DNA of 64,000 nucleotides, taken from Rhipicephalus microplus. Taxonomy: Eukaryota; Arthropoda; Arachnida; Ixodida; Ixodidae. Under the pieces are notes generated by a model. It made no database searches. It saw nothing but the letters and a program-made list of their open reading frames with translations, and was not told where the DNA came from. The stretch lies in contig NC_134710.1 in the NCBI RefSeq assembly GCF_043290135.1, positions 138,890,332-138,954,331 of the forward strand. The letters are read 5' to 3'. A program made the position numbers and the translations under genes. Shown piece after piece: positions 46,948 to 58,782 of this stretch (position 1 is the stretch's first letter; every line of letters begins with the position of its first letter).

Positions 46948-48105
46948 TCAAGGCGTCGTCCCGTCGCCGCCGCGTGAAAGCGACGACGAACGCAGGCGGC
47001 CAGCACCCCGAGACTTTTTGGAGCCAGCCACTCGCCACTGCCCTTGATCTTCCTGGGCCAGACGCTGCTGGGACGCCGCGTCTCCCTCATTCAGGCGTCG
47101 CTTTACTGGCGTAGCTTCAGCTGTATTCATGTCCGAAGTAGCGTCGGACCCGATGACTGGTTCAGCCTTGTGCTGGGTCTCGCTTTGAGTCGAACGCCGT
47201 TGCGTTGGAGTGCCCGTAACCGTATTTTCATCTGCGTCTTCCTTAGGTGTCTCCATCTTTCTCTCGCTGGTCGCCACTGCTTGAGACGCCTCCGCTCCTG
47301 CCTTCGACGCCGCGGCCCTCTCTGCTTCCTCTTCATCCATGAGCAATTCACTGTGGTCGGCATTTGTTGCTCGACTTGCTGCACTGGCATAAGAACGGGT
47401 ACAGTCCGCCTGCTCATGCCCAAAAGCGCGACAACCAGCGCACCTGGGCACCCTGCAGTCGCGACGAATGTGTCCCGTGTTCCGGCAACGCAGGCAAAGC
47501 GGCGCTCTTCCTGGCACGACCACCAGTGCCATGCCGCTCCCGAGACGCATCTGGTGGGGTATGCGATCCGTAGTAACGCCTTCTTTAAGTAATATTCGAA
47601 CGAATCTTGTGGTTGACTCAACTCCTTCGAAGTCTTCGTCTCTCCACTTGTCGCTGATGACTTCTTTTACTTCACCGTACTCCCGGAAAGCACGCCGTAC
47701 AGTCTCTGCGTTGACGTCAAAGGCTACCCAATGCAACTTGAGACGCACCTCTTGCCTTTCTGGGTCGACGACGACGCAAGGCTGGTCTTTCACAGAGAGT
47801 AGGCCAGCGTCCAGAAGTTTCTTCTTGGCTTCATCTGTCTTCATTTCAAGAAGCCAGACGTGCGACATCTGATACGCTCCTATGCCGCTTACCTCTTTAA
47901 TGATGCCTAGTTCCTTGAGCGGCTTTCGGAAGTCATTAATCCCGTACGGACGCGCTGCGATGTCGCAGTGCAGAACCAACGTGCGTCTGAGTCCTTCTCC
48001 TGTGGGCAGTGGTGGCAGAATTAAACGGTAGTCCTTGGGAAGTGATGTGCACGAGAAACCGCGGCCAGCGTCGGCCGCTGTAACAGCTCTTGAGGAGCCT
48101 GCCAT
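46948..48105 (-). CDS. Element 2 ORF1: CCHC zinc-knuckle nucleic-acid-binding protein
   Basis: A 385-residue Gag-like protein, colinear without gaps with element 1 ORF1 over residues 1-260. The two knuckles are at the same positions (C204, C207, H212, C217; C222, C225, H230, C235) and so is SELLMDEEE (252-260). The charged linker after that is about 40 residues shorter. The C-terminus keeps the QWRV and RSSSL pattern in a basic context, the only conserved part beyond the knuckles. The start ATG (48105) has A at -3 and G at +4 and follows the conserved leader. The frame is open further upstream into the 5S remnant and spacer but has no ATG there, which supports this start. Confidence 0.9.
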   Translation of the reverse strand: MAGSSRAVTAADAGRGFSCTSLPKDYRLILPPLPTGEGLRRTLVLHCDIAARPYGINDFRKPLKELGIIKEVSGIGAYQMSHVWLLEMKTDEAKKKLLDAGLLSVKDQPCVVVDPERQEVRLKLHWVAFDVNAETVRRAFREYGEVKEVISDKWRDEDFEGVESTTRFVRILLKEGVTTDRIPHQMRLGSGMALVVVPGRAPLCLRCRNTGHIRRDCRVPRCAGCRAFGHEQADCTRSYASAASRATNADHSELLMDEEEAERAAASKAGAEASQAVATSERKMETPKEDADENTVTGTPTQRRSTQSETQHKAEPVIGSDATSDMNTAEATPVKRRLNEGDAASQQRLAQEDQGQWRVAGSKKSRGAGRLRSSSLSRGGDGTTP

Positions 48106-48142
48106 CCTGCGTCCGCACGCGTCGGTGACCAGAAGCAGAATG
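48106..48142 (-). promoter_or_regulatory. 5' leader of element 2
   Basis: 37 nt, identical to the element 1 leader. Here the ATG carried by the 5S remnant (48145-48143) joins the leader in a frame that is not ORF1, so it would act as an upstream AUG with an overlapping reading frame. Confidence 0.7.
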
Positions 48143-48156
48143 CATGGTATGGCCGA
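48143..48156 (+). repeat. Target site duplication of element 2, 5'-side copy
   Basis: Second copy of the 14-bp duplication, next to the 5' end of element 2 (base 48142). It is shifted by 2 bp relative to the duplication of element 1. Confidence 0.92.
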
Positions 48157-48160
48157 TGGC
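48143..48160 (-). pseudogene. 5' remnant of the 5S gene interrupted by element 2
   Basis: Sense positions 1-18 of the 5S gene, still joined to the upstream TATA-like element. The following spacer has a private change near 48347. Confidence 0.9.
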
Positions 48161-48859
48161 GAAAATCGACATTTTACAACACAATCTATAACGAACTGCA
48201 AGCGATTTCTATCTTTTCAAGTTACCGTTAACGGCTTATGCAGCGTGTTATATTATCCTGGTAAAAAACTTCGAAGGTACGTGACAATAATGTCTGTTGT
48301 TCTCCGGCAGAGAGCTTGCTCTGTTCCTTCGCTGGGGCGCACCAGCACCGCCGCACCAACGTTCACGCACAGCTCTGTGTGCAATTGCGGGCCGCCGCCA
48401 CCGGCCATGCTCGTAAGTCATTTTCTGTAACTTAACGAACGTCTGTTGCGTCGGCTTTTATAACTGAGTGGCACACGAGGGACCGACATAAAGCAGGAAT
48501 ATTGGAATGCCCATTAATGCTATTGTAACCTGCCACGGTGGTCTCGTGGCAAAGGCACTCGGATGCTGACCCGCAAGTCACGCCCCCCCCCCCACCCCCG
48601 CCCTGTTCCTTCTTTGAACAAAAATAAAAGAAAATATAAAGGAAGGATGAGAAAAAAAAAATAGAGTATGTCACGCGCACTGGGTGCAACAATTAAACAC
48701 ATGTGCGCACGCATCAAATTTTGATTGCCTATATACGTAAGGTCATGTGCGCGATTGATACGGGCAACCAAACACGTCGCAAAATTAAACAACTCTCTCC
48801 TTCTCCCTACGTTCCTTCTCTGCAATAAAAAAGAGAAATTTCGAAAAGTAAAAGAAGGT

Positions 48860-48977
48860 GCCATCAGCACTCGGTGTTCCCAGGTGGTCTCCCTCCCAAG
48901 TACTGACCGAGCCCAATGCTGCTTAGCTTCGGTGATCGGACGAGAACCGGCGCATTCAGCATGGTATGGCCGATGGC
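48860..48977 (-). rRNA. 5S rRNA
   Basis: Consensus copy; first intact gene after element 2. Confidence 0.97.
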
Positions 48978-49675
48978 GAAAATCGACATTTTACAACACA
49001 ATCTATAACGAACTGCAAGCGATTTCTATCTTTTCAAGTTACCGTTAACGGCTTATGCAGCGTGTTATATTATCCTGGTAAAAAACTTCGAAGGTACGTG
49101 ACAATAATGTCTGTTGTTCTCCGGCAGAGAGCTTGCTCTGTTCCTTCGCTGGGGCGCACCAGCACGGGCGCACCAACGTTCACGCACAGCTCTGTGTGCA
49201 ATTGCGGGCCGCCGCCACCGGCCATGCTCGTAAGTCATTTTCTGTAACTTAACGAACGTCTGTTGCGTCGGCTTTTATAACTGAGTGGCACACGAGGGAC
49301 CGACATAAAGCAGGAATATTGGAATGCCCATTAATGCTATTGTAACCTGCCACGGTGGTCTCGTGGCAAAGGCACTCGGATGCTGACCCGCAAGTCACGC
49401 CCCCCCCCCCACCCCCGCCCTGTTCCTTCTTTGAACAAAAATAAAAGAAAAGATAAAGGAAGGATGAGAAAAAAAAATAGAGTATGTCACGCGCACTGGG
49501 TGCAACATTTAAACACATGTGCGCACGCATCAAATTTTGATTGCCTATATACGTAAGGTCATGTGCGCGATTGATACGGGCAACCAAACACGTCGCAAAA
49601 TTAAACAACTCTCTCCTTCTCCCTACGTTCCTTCTCTGCAATAAAAAAGAGAAATTTCGAAAAGTAAAAGAAGGT

Positions 49676-49793
49676 GCCATCAGCACTCGGTGTTCCCAGG
49701 TGGTCTCCCTCCCAAGTACTGACCGAGCCCAATGCTGCTTAGCTTCGGTGATCGGACGAGAACCGGCGCATTCAGCATGGTATGGCCGATGGC
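49676..49793 (-). rRNA. 5S rRNA
   Basis: Consensus copy; next gene 821 bp on. Confidence 0.97.
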
Positions 49794-50496
49794 GAAAATC
49801 GACATTTTACAACACAATCTATAACGAACTGCAAGCGATTTCTATCTTTTCAAGTTACCGTTAACGGCTTATGCAGCGTGTTATATTATCCTGGTAAAAA
49901 ACTTCGAAGGTACGTGACAATAATGTCTGTTGTTCTCCGGCAGAGAGCTTGCTCTGTTCCTTCGCTGGGGCGCACCAGCACGGGCGCACCAACGTTCACG
50001 CACAGCTCTGTGTGCAATTGCGGGCCGCCGCCACCGGCCATGCTCGTAAGTCATTTTCTGTAACTTAACGAACGTCTGTTGCGTCGGCTTTTATAACTGA
50101 GTGGCACACGAGGGACCGACATAAAGCAGGAATATTGGAATGCCCATTAATGCTATTGTAACCTGCCACGGTGGTCTCGTGGCAAAGGCACTCGGATGCT
50201 GACCCGCAAGTCACGCCCCCCCCCCCCCCCCACCCCCGCCCTGTTCCTTCTTTGAACAAAAATAAAAGAAAAGATAAAGGAAGGATGAGAAAAAAAAATA
50301 GAGTATGTCACGCGCACTGGGTGCAACATTTAAACACATGTGCGCACGCATCAAATTTTGATTGCCTATATACGTAAGGTCATGTGCGCGATTGATACGG
50401 GCAACCAAACACGTCGCAAAATTAAACAACTCTCTCCTTCTCCCTACGTTCCTTCTCTGCAATAAAAAAGAGAAATTTCGAAAAGTAAAAGAAGGT

Positions 50497-50614
50497 GCCA
50501 TCAGCACTCGGTGTTCCCAGGTGGTCTCCCTCCCAAGTACTGACCGAGCCCAATGCTGCTTAGCTTCGGTGATCGGACGAGAACCGGCGCATTCAGCATG
50601 GTATGGCCGATGGC
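50497..50614 (-). rRNA. 5S rRNA
   Basis: Consensus copy; next gene 819 bp on. Confidence 0.97.
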
Positions 50615-51315
50615 GAAAATCGACATTTTACAACACAATCTATAACGAACTGCAAGCGATTTCTATCTTTTCAAGTTACCGTTAACGGCTTATGCAGCGT
50701 GTTATATTATCCTGGTAAAAAACTTCGAAGGTACGTGACAATAATGTCTGTTGTTCTCCGGCAGAGAGCTTGCTCTGTTCCTTCGCTGGGGCGCACCAGC
50801 ACGGGCGCACCAACGTTCACGCACAGCTCTGTGTGCAATTGCGGGCCGCCGCCACCGGCCATGCTCGTAAGTCATTTTCTGTAACTTAACGAACGTCTGT
50901 TGCGTCGGCTTTTATAACTGAGTGGCACACGAGGGACCGACATAAAGCAGGAATATTGGAATGCCCATTAATGCTATTGTAACCTGCCACGGTGGTCTCG
51001 TGGCAAAGGCACTCGGATGCTGACCCGCAAGTCACGCCCCCCCCCCCCCCACCCCCGCCCTGTTCCTTCTTTGAACAAAAATAAAAGAAAAGATAAAGGA
51101 AGGATGAGAAAAAAAAATAGAGTATGTCACGCGCACTGGGTGCAACATTTAAACACATGTGCGCACGCATCAAATTTTGATTGCCTATATACGTAAGGTC
51201 ATGTGCGCGATTGATACGGGCAACCAAACACGTCGCAAAATTAAACAACTCTCTCCTTCTCCCTACGTTCCTTCTCTGCAATAAAAAAGAGAAATTTCGA
51301 AAAGTAAAAGAAGGT

Positions 51316-51433
51316 GCCATCAGCACTCGGTGTTCCCAGGTGGTCTCCCTCCCAAGTACTGACCGAGCCCAATGCTGCTTAGCTTCGGTGATCGGACGAG
51401 AACCGGCGCATTCAGCATGGTATGGCCGATGGC
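51316..51433 (-). rRNA. 5S rRNA
   Basis: Consensus gene; the first block variant of the duplication (51601) lies in its upstream spacer. Confidence 0.97.
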
Positions 51434-52136
51434 GAAAATCGACATTTTACAACACAATCTATAACGAACTGCAAGCGATTTCTATCTTTTCAAGTTACCG
51501 TTAACGGCTTATGCAGCGTGTTATATTATCCTGGTAAAAAACTTCGAAGGTACGTGACAATAATGTCTGTTGTTCTCCGGCAGAGAGCTTGCTCTGTTCC
51601 GTCGCTGGGGCGCACCAGCACGGGCGCACCAACGTTCACGCACAGCTCTGTGTGCAATTGCGGGCCGCCGCCACCGGCCATGCTCGTAAGTCATTTTCTG
51701 TAACTTAACGAACGTCTGTTGCGTCGGCTTTTATAACTGAGTGGCACACGAGGGACCGACATAAAGCAGGAATATTGGAATGCCCATTATTGCTATTGTA
51801 ACCTGCCACGGTGGTCTCGTGGCAAAGGCACTCGGATGCTGACCCGCAAGTCACGCCCCCCCCCCCCCCCCACCCCCGCCCTGTTCCTTCTTTGAACAAA
51901 AATAAAAGAAAAGATAAAGGAAGGATGAGAAAAAAAAATAGAGTATGTCACGCGCACTGGGTGCAACATTTAAACACATGTGCGCACGCATCAAATTTTG
52001 ATTGCCTATATACGTAAGGTCATGTGCGCGATTGATACGGGCAACCAAACACGTCGCAAAATTAAACAACTCTCTCCTTCTCCCTACGTTCCTTCTCTGC
52101 AATAAAAAAGAGAAATTTCGAAAAGTAAAAGAAGGT

Positions 52137-52254
52137 GCCATCAGCACTCGGTGTTCCCAGGTGGTCTCCCTCCCAAGTACTGACCGAGCCCAATGCTGCT
52201 TAGCTTCGGTGATCGGACGAGAACCGGCGCATTCAGCATGGTATGGCCGATGGC
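52137..52254 (-). rRNA. 5S rRNA
   Basis: Consensus copy; the spacer above has a 9-base C-tract, as in the duplicate block. Confidence 0.97.
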
Positions 52255-52950
52255 GAAAATCGACATTTTACAACACAATCTATAACGAACTGCAAGCGAT
52301 TTCTATCTTTTCAAGTTACCGTTAACGGCTTATGCAGCGTGTTATATTATCCTGGTAAAAAACTTCGAAGGTACGTGACAATAATGTCTGTTGTTCTCCG
52401 GCAGAGAGCTTGCTCTGTTCCTTCGCTGGGGCGCACCAGCACGGGCGCACCAACGTTCACGCACAGCTCTGTGTGCAATTGCGGGCCGCCGCCACCGGCC
52501 ATGCTCGTAAGTCATTTTCTGTAACTTAACGAACGTCTGTTGCGTCGGCTTTTATAACTGAGTGGCACACGAGGGACCGACATAAAGCAGGAATATTGGA
52601 ATGCCCATTAATGCTATTGTAACCTGCCACGGTGGTCTCGTGGCAAAGGCACTCGGATGCTGACCCGCAAGTCACGCCCCCCCCCACCCCCGCCCTGTTC
52701 CTTCTTTGAACAAAAATAAAAGAAAAGATAAAGGAAGGATGAGAAAAAAAAATAGAGTATGTCACGCGCACTGGGTGCAACATTTAAACACATGTGCGCA
52801 CGCATCAAATTTTGATTGCCTATATACGTAAGGTCATGTGCGCGATTGATACGGGCAACCAAACACGTCGCAAAATTAAACAACTCTCTCCTTCTCCCTA
52901 CGTTCCTTCTCTGCAATAAAAAAGAGAAATTTCGAAAAGTAAAAGAAGGT

Positions 52951-53068
52951 GCCATCAGCACTCGGTGTTCCCACGTGGTCTCCCTCCCAAGTACTGACCG
53001 AGCCCAATGCTGCTTAGCTTCGGTGATCGGACGAGAACCGGCGCATTCAGCATGGTATGGCCGATGGC
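52951..53068 (-). rRNA. 5S rRNA, variant C95G
   Basis: G to C at 52974 breaks the G81-C95 pair in helix IV. Shared with 56214, four units on; the upstream flank variant at 53087 is shared too. Confidence 0.93.
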
Positions 53069-53765
53069 GAAAATCGACATTTTACAGCACAATCTATAAC
53101 GAACTGCAAGCGATTTCTATCTTTTCAAGTTACCGTTAACGGCTTATGCAGCGTGTTATATTATCCTGGTAAAAAACTTCGAAGGTACGTGACAATAATG
53201 TCTGTTGTTCTCCGGCAGAGAGCTTGCTCTGTTCCTTCGCTGGGGCGCACCAGCACGGGCGCACCAACGTTCACGCACAGCTCTGTGTGCAATTGCGGGC
53301 CGCCGCCACCGGCCATGCTCGTAAGTCATTTTCTGTAACTTAACGAACGTCTGTTGCGTCGGCTTTTATAACTGAGTGGCACACGAGGGACCGACATAAA
53401 GCAGGAATATTGGAATGCCCATTAATGCTATTGTAACCTGCCACGGTGGTCTCGTGGCAAAGGCACTCGGATGCTGACCCGCAAGTCACGCCCCCCCCCC
53501 CCCCCCCGCCCTGTTCCTTCTTTGAACAAAAATAAAAGAAAAGATAAAGGAAGGATGAGAAAAAAAATAGAGTATGTCACGCGCACTGGGTGCAACATTT
53601 AAACACATGTGCGCACGCATCAAATTTTGATTGCCTATATACGTAAGGTCATGTGCGCGATTGATACGGGCAACCAAACACGTCGCAAAATTAAACAACT
53701 CTCTCCTTCTCCCTACGTTCCTTCTCTGCAATAAAAAAGAGAAATTTCGAAAAGTAAAAGAAGGT

Positions 53766-53883
53766 GCCATCAGCACTCGGTGTTCCCAGGTGGTCTCCCT
53801 CCCAAGTACTGACCGAGCCCAATGCTGCTTAGCTTCGGTGATCGGACGAGAACCGGCGCATTCAGCATGGTATGGCCGATGGC
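53766..53883 (-). rRNA. 5S rRNA
   Basis: Consensus gene; upstream flank variant at 53902. Confidence 0.97.
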
Positions 53884-54579
53884 GAAAATCGACATTTTAC
53901 AGCACAATCTATAACGAACTGCAAGCGATTTCTATCTTTTCAAGTTACCGTTAACGGCTTATGCAGCGTGTTATATTATCCTGGTAAAAAACTTCGAAGG
54001 TACGTGACAATAATGTCTGTTGTTCTCCGGCAGAGAGCTTGCTCTGTTCCTTCGCTGGGGCGCACCAGCACGGGCGCACCAACGTTCACGCACAGCTCTG
54101 TGTGCAATTGCGGGCCGCCGCCACCGGCCATGCTCGTAAGTCATTTTCTGTAACTTAACGAACGTCTGTTGCGTCGGCTTTTATAACTGAGTGGCACACG
54201 AGGGACCGACATAAAGCAGGAATATTGGAATGCCCATTAATGCTATTGTAACCTGCCACGGTGGTCTCGTGGCAAAGGCACTCGGATGCTGACCCGCAAG
54301 TCACGCCCCCCCCCACCCCCGCCCTGTTCCTTCTTTGAACAAAAATAAAAGAAAAGATAAAGGAAGGATGAGAAAAAAAAATAGAGTATGTCACGCGCAC
54401 TGGGTGCAACATTTAAACACATGTGCGCACGCATCAAATTTTGATTGCCTATATACGTAAGGTCATGTGCGCGATTGATACGGGCAACCAAACACGTCGC
54501 AAAATTAAACAACTCTCTCCTTCTCCCTACGTTCCTTCTCTGCAATAAAAAAGAGAAATTTCGAAAAGTAAAAGAAGGT

Positions 54580-54697
54580 GCCATCAGCACTCGGTGTTCC
54601 CAGGTGGTCTCCCTCCCAAGTACTGACCGAGCCCAATGCTGCTTAGCTTCGGTGATCGGACGAGAACCGGCGCATTCAGCATGGTATGGCCGATGGC
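54580..54697 (-). rRNA. 5S rRNA
   Basis: Consensus gene; the upstream spacer begins the second copy of the duplicated block (54865). Confidence 0.97.
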
Positions 54698-55399
54698 GAA
54701 AATCGACATTTTACAACACAATCTATAACGAACTGCAAGCGATTTCTATCTTTTCAAGTTACCGTTAACGGCTTATGCAGCGTGTTATATTATCCTGGTA
54801 AAAAACTTCGAAGGTACGTGACAATAATGTCTGTTGTTCTCCGGCAGAGAGCTTGCTCTGTTCCGTCGCTGGGGCGCACCAGCACGGGCGCACCAACGTT
54901 CACGCACAGCTCTGTGTGCAATTGCGGGCCGCCGCCACCGGCCATGCTCGTAAGTCATTTTCTGTAACTTAACGAACGTCTGTTGCGTCGGCTTTTATAA
55001 CTGAGTGGCACACGAGGGACCGACATAAAGCAGGAATATTGGAATGCCCATTATTGCTATTGTAACCTGCCACGGTGGTCTCGTGGCAAAGGCACTCGGA
55101 TGCTGACCCGCAAGTCACGCCCCCCCCCCCCCCCACCCCCGCCCTGTTCCTTCTTTGAACAAAAATAAAAGAAAAGATAAAGGAAGGATGAGAAAAAAAA
55201 ATAGAGTATGTCACGCGCACTGGGTGCAACATTTAAACACATGTGCGCACGCATCAAATTTTGATTGCCTATATACGTAAGGTCATGTGCGCGATTGATA
55301 CGGGCAACCAAACACGTCGCAAAATTAAACAACTCTCTCCTTCTCCCTACGTTCCTTCTCTGCAATAAAAAAGAGAAATTTCGAAAAGTAAAAGAAGGT

Positions 55400-55517
55400 G
55401 CCATCAGCACTCGGTGTTCCCAGGTGGTCTCCCTCCCAAGTACTGACCGAGCCCAATGCTGCTTAGCTTCGGTGATCGGACGAGAACCGGCGCATTCAGC
55501 ATGGTATGGCCGATGGC
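55400..55517 (-). rRNA. 5S rRNA
   Basis: Consensus copy; next gene 814 bp on. Confidence 0.97.
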
Positions 55518-56213
55518 GAAAATCGACATTTTACAACACAATCTATAACGAACTGCAAGCGATTTCTATCTTTTCAAGTTACCGTTAACGGCTTATGCAG
55601 CGTGTTATATTATCCTGGTAAAAAACTTCGAAGGTACGTGACAATAATGTCTGTTGTTCTCCGGCAGAGAGCTTGCTCTGTTCCTTCGCTGGGGCGCACC
55701 AGCACGGGCGCACCAACGTTCACGCACAGCTCTGTGTGCAATTGCGGGCCGCCGCCACCGGCCATGCTCGTAAGTCATTTTCTGTAACTTAACGAACGTC
55801 TGTTGCGTCGGCTTTTATAACTGAGTGGCACACGAGGGACCGACATAAAGCAGGAATATTGGAATGCCCATTAATGCTATTGTAACCTGCCACGGTGGTC
55901 TCGTGGCAAAGGCACTCGGATGCTGACCCGCAAGTCACGCCCCCCCCCACCCCCGCCCTGTTCCTTCTTTGAACAAAAATAAAAGAAAAGATAAAGGAAG
56001 GATGAGAAAAAAAAATAGAGTATGTCACGCGCACTGGGTGCAACATTTAAACACATGTGCGCACGCATCAAATTTTGATTGCCTATATACGTAAGGTCAT
56101 GTGCGCGATTGATACGGGCAACCAAACACGTCGCAAAATTAAACAACTCTCTCCTTCTCCCTACGTTCCTTCTCTGCAATAAAAAAGAGAAATTTCGAAA
56201 AGTAAAAGAAGGT

Positions 56214-56331
56214 GCCATCAGCACTCGGTGTTCCCACGTGGTCTCCCTCCCAAGTACTGACCGAGCCCAATGCTGCTTAGCTTCGGTGATCGGACGAGAA
56301 CCGGCGCATTCAGCATGGTATGGCCGATGGC
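56214..56331 (-). rRNA. 5S rRNA, variant C95G
   Basis: G to C at 56237 with the flank variant at 56350, matching the gene at 52951. Confidence 0.93.
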
Positions 56332-57031
56332 GAAAATCGACATTTTACAGCACAATCTATAACGAACTGCAAGCGATTTCTATCTTTTCAAGTTACCGTT
56401 AACGGCTTATGCAGCGTGTTATATTATCCTGGTAAAAAACTTCGAAGGTACGTGACAATAATGTCTGTTGTTCTCCGGCAGAGAGCTTGCTCTGTTCCTT
56501 CGCTGGGGCGCACCAGCACGGGCGCACCAACGTTCACGCACAGCTCTGTGTGCAATTGCGGGCCGCCGCCACCGGCCATGCTCGTAAGTCATTTTCTGTA
56601 ACTTAACGAACGTCTGTTGCGTCGGCTTTTATAACTGAGTGGCACACGAGGGACCGACATAAAGCAGGAATATTGGAATGCCCATTAATGCTATTGTAAC
56701 CTGCCACGGTGGTCTCGTGGCAAAGGCACTCGGATGCTGACCCGCAAGTCACGCCCCCCCCCCCCCCCCCCCCGCCCTGTTCCTTCTTTGAACAAAAATA
56801 AAAGAAAAGATAAAGGAAGGATGAGAAAAAAAATAGAGTATGTCACGCGCACTGGGTGCAACATTTAAACACATGTGCGCACGCATCAAATTTTGATTGC
56901 CTATATACGTAAGGTCATGTGCGCGATTGATACGGGCAACCAAACACGTCGCAAAATTAAACAACTCTCTCCTTCTCCCTACGTTCCTTCTCTGCAATAA
57001 AAAAGAGAAATTTCGAAAAGTAAAAGAAGGT

Positions 57032-57149
57032 GCCATCAGCACTCGGTGTTCCCAGGTGGTCTCCCTCCCAAGTACTGACCGAGCCCAATGCTGCTTAGCT
57101 TCGGTGATCGGACGAGAACCGGCGCATTCAGCATGGTATGGCCGATGGC
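57032..57149 (-). rRNA. 5S rRNA
   Basis: Consensus gene; flank variant at 57168. Confidence 0.97.
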
Positions 57150-57848
57150 GAAAATCGACATTTTACAGCACAATCTATAACGAACTGCAAGCGATTTCTA
57201 TCTTTTCAAGTTACCGTTAACGGCTTATGCAGCGTGTTATATTATCCTGGTAAAAAACTTCGAAGGTACGTGACAATAATGTCTGTTGTTCTCCGGCAGA
57301 GAGCTTGCTCTGTTCCTTCGCTGGGGCGCACCAGCACGGGCGCACCAACGTTCACGCACAGCTCTGTGTGCAATTGCGGGCCGCCGCCACCGGCCATGCT
57401 CGTAAGTCATTTTCTGTAACTTAACGAACGTCTGTTGCGTCGGCTTTTATAACTGAGTGGCACACGAGGGACCGACATAAAGCAGGAATATTGGAATGCC
57501 CATTAATGCTATTGTAACCTGCCACGGTGGTCTCGTGGCAAAGGCACTCGGATGCTGACCCGAAAGTCACGCCCCCCCCCCCCCCCCCCCGCCCTGTTCC
57601 TTCTTTGAACAAAAATAAAAGAAAAGATAAAGGAAGGATGAGAAAAAAAATAGAGTATGTCACGCGCACTGGGTGCAACATTTAAACACATGTGCGCACG
57701 CATCAAATTTTGATTGCCTTTATACGTAAGGTCATGTGCGCGATTGATACGGGCAACCAAACACGTCGCAAAATTAAACAACTCTCTCCTTCTCCCTACG
57801 TTCCTTCTCTGCAATAAAAAAGAGAAATTTCGAAAAGTAAAAGAAGGT

Positions 57849-57966
57849 GCCATCAGCACTCGGTGTTCCCAGGTGGTCTCCCTCCCAAGTACTGACCGAG
57901 CCCAATGCTGCTTAGCTTCGGTGATCGGACGAGAACCGGCGCATTCAGCATGGTATGGCCGATGGC
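57849..57966 (-). rRNA. 5S rRNA
   Basis: Consensus gene; the spacer below has private changes near 57563 and 57720. Confidence 0.97.
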
Positions 57967-58664
57967 GAAAATCGACATTTTACAACACAATCTATAACGA
58001 ACTGCAAGCGATTTCTATCTTTTCAAGTTACCGTTAACGGCTTATGCAGCGTGTTATATTATCCTGGTAAAAAACTTCGAAGGTACGTGACAATAATGTC
58101 TGTTGTTCTCCGGCAGAGAGCTTGCTCTGTTCCTTCGCTGGGGCGCACCAGCACGGGCGCACCAACGTTCACGCACAGCTCTGTGTGCAATTGCGGGCCG
58201 CCGCCACCGGCCATGCTCGTAAGTCATTTTCTGTAACTTAACGAACGTCTGTTGCGTCGGCTTTTATAACTGAGTGGCACACGAGGGACCGACATAAAGC
58301 AGGAATATTGGAATGCCCATTAATGCTATTGTAACCTGCCACGGTGGTCTCGTGGCAAAGGCACTCGGATGCTGACCCGCAAGTCACGCCCCCCCCCCCA
58401 CCCCCGCCCTGTTCCTTCTTTGAACAAAAATAAAAGAAAAGATAAAGGAAGGATGAGAAAAAAAAATAGAGTATGTCACGCGCACTGGGTGCAACATTTA
58501 AACACATGTGCGCACGCATCAAATTTTGATTGCCTATATACGTAAGGTCATGTGCGCGATTGATACGGGCAACCAAACACGTCGCAAAATTAAACAACTC
58601 TCTCCTTCTCCCTACGTTCCTTCTCTGCAATAAAAAAGAGAAATTTCGAAAAGTAAAAGAAGGT

Positions 58665-58782
58665 GCCATCAGCACTCGGTGTTCCGAGGTGGTCTCCCTC
58701 CCAAGTACTGACCGAGCCCAATGCTGCTTAGCTTCGGTGATCGGACGAGAACCGGCGCATTCAGCATGGTATGGCCGATGGC
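58665..58782 (-). rRNA. 5S rRNA, variant G97C
   Basis: C to G at 58686; sense position 97 lies just outside helix IV. Confidence 0.94.

Larger units (their letters stand above)
43349..48142 (-). mobile_element. Full-length 5S-targeted non-LTR retrotransposon, element 2
   Basis: A 4794-bp element on the minus strand: 37-nt leader, ORF1 (48105-46948), a 68-nt gap, ORF2 (46879-43490), 141-nt 3' UTR and a pure A-tail of about 14. Same family and same target as element 1, but a distinct lineage: ORF1 is shorter, the ORF1-ORF2 junction differs, and amino-acid identity in the ORF1 core is about 68%. Both frames are intact and RT motifs match the consensus better than in element 1, so this is the better candidate for a mobile copy. 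Confidence 0.95.
51601..57168. repeat. Higher-order duplication within the 5S array (4-unit offset)
   Basis: Five private substitutions recur in the same order about 3264 bp apart: 51601/54865 (T to G), 51790/55054 (A to T), 52974/56237 (G to C inside a 5S gene), 53087/56350 and 53902/57168 (A to G). The loss of the A in the C-tract near 53490 and 56755 also matches. This marks a duplicated segment of at least 2.3 kb, four units apart. Confidence 0.85.

Noticed and set aside
48106..48201. ORF1 of element 2 extending into the 5S remnant and spacer
   Set aside because: The open frame there has no ATG, and the extension would include host sequence; the ATG at 48105 after the conserved leader is preferred.
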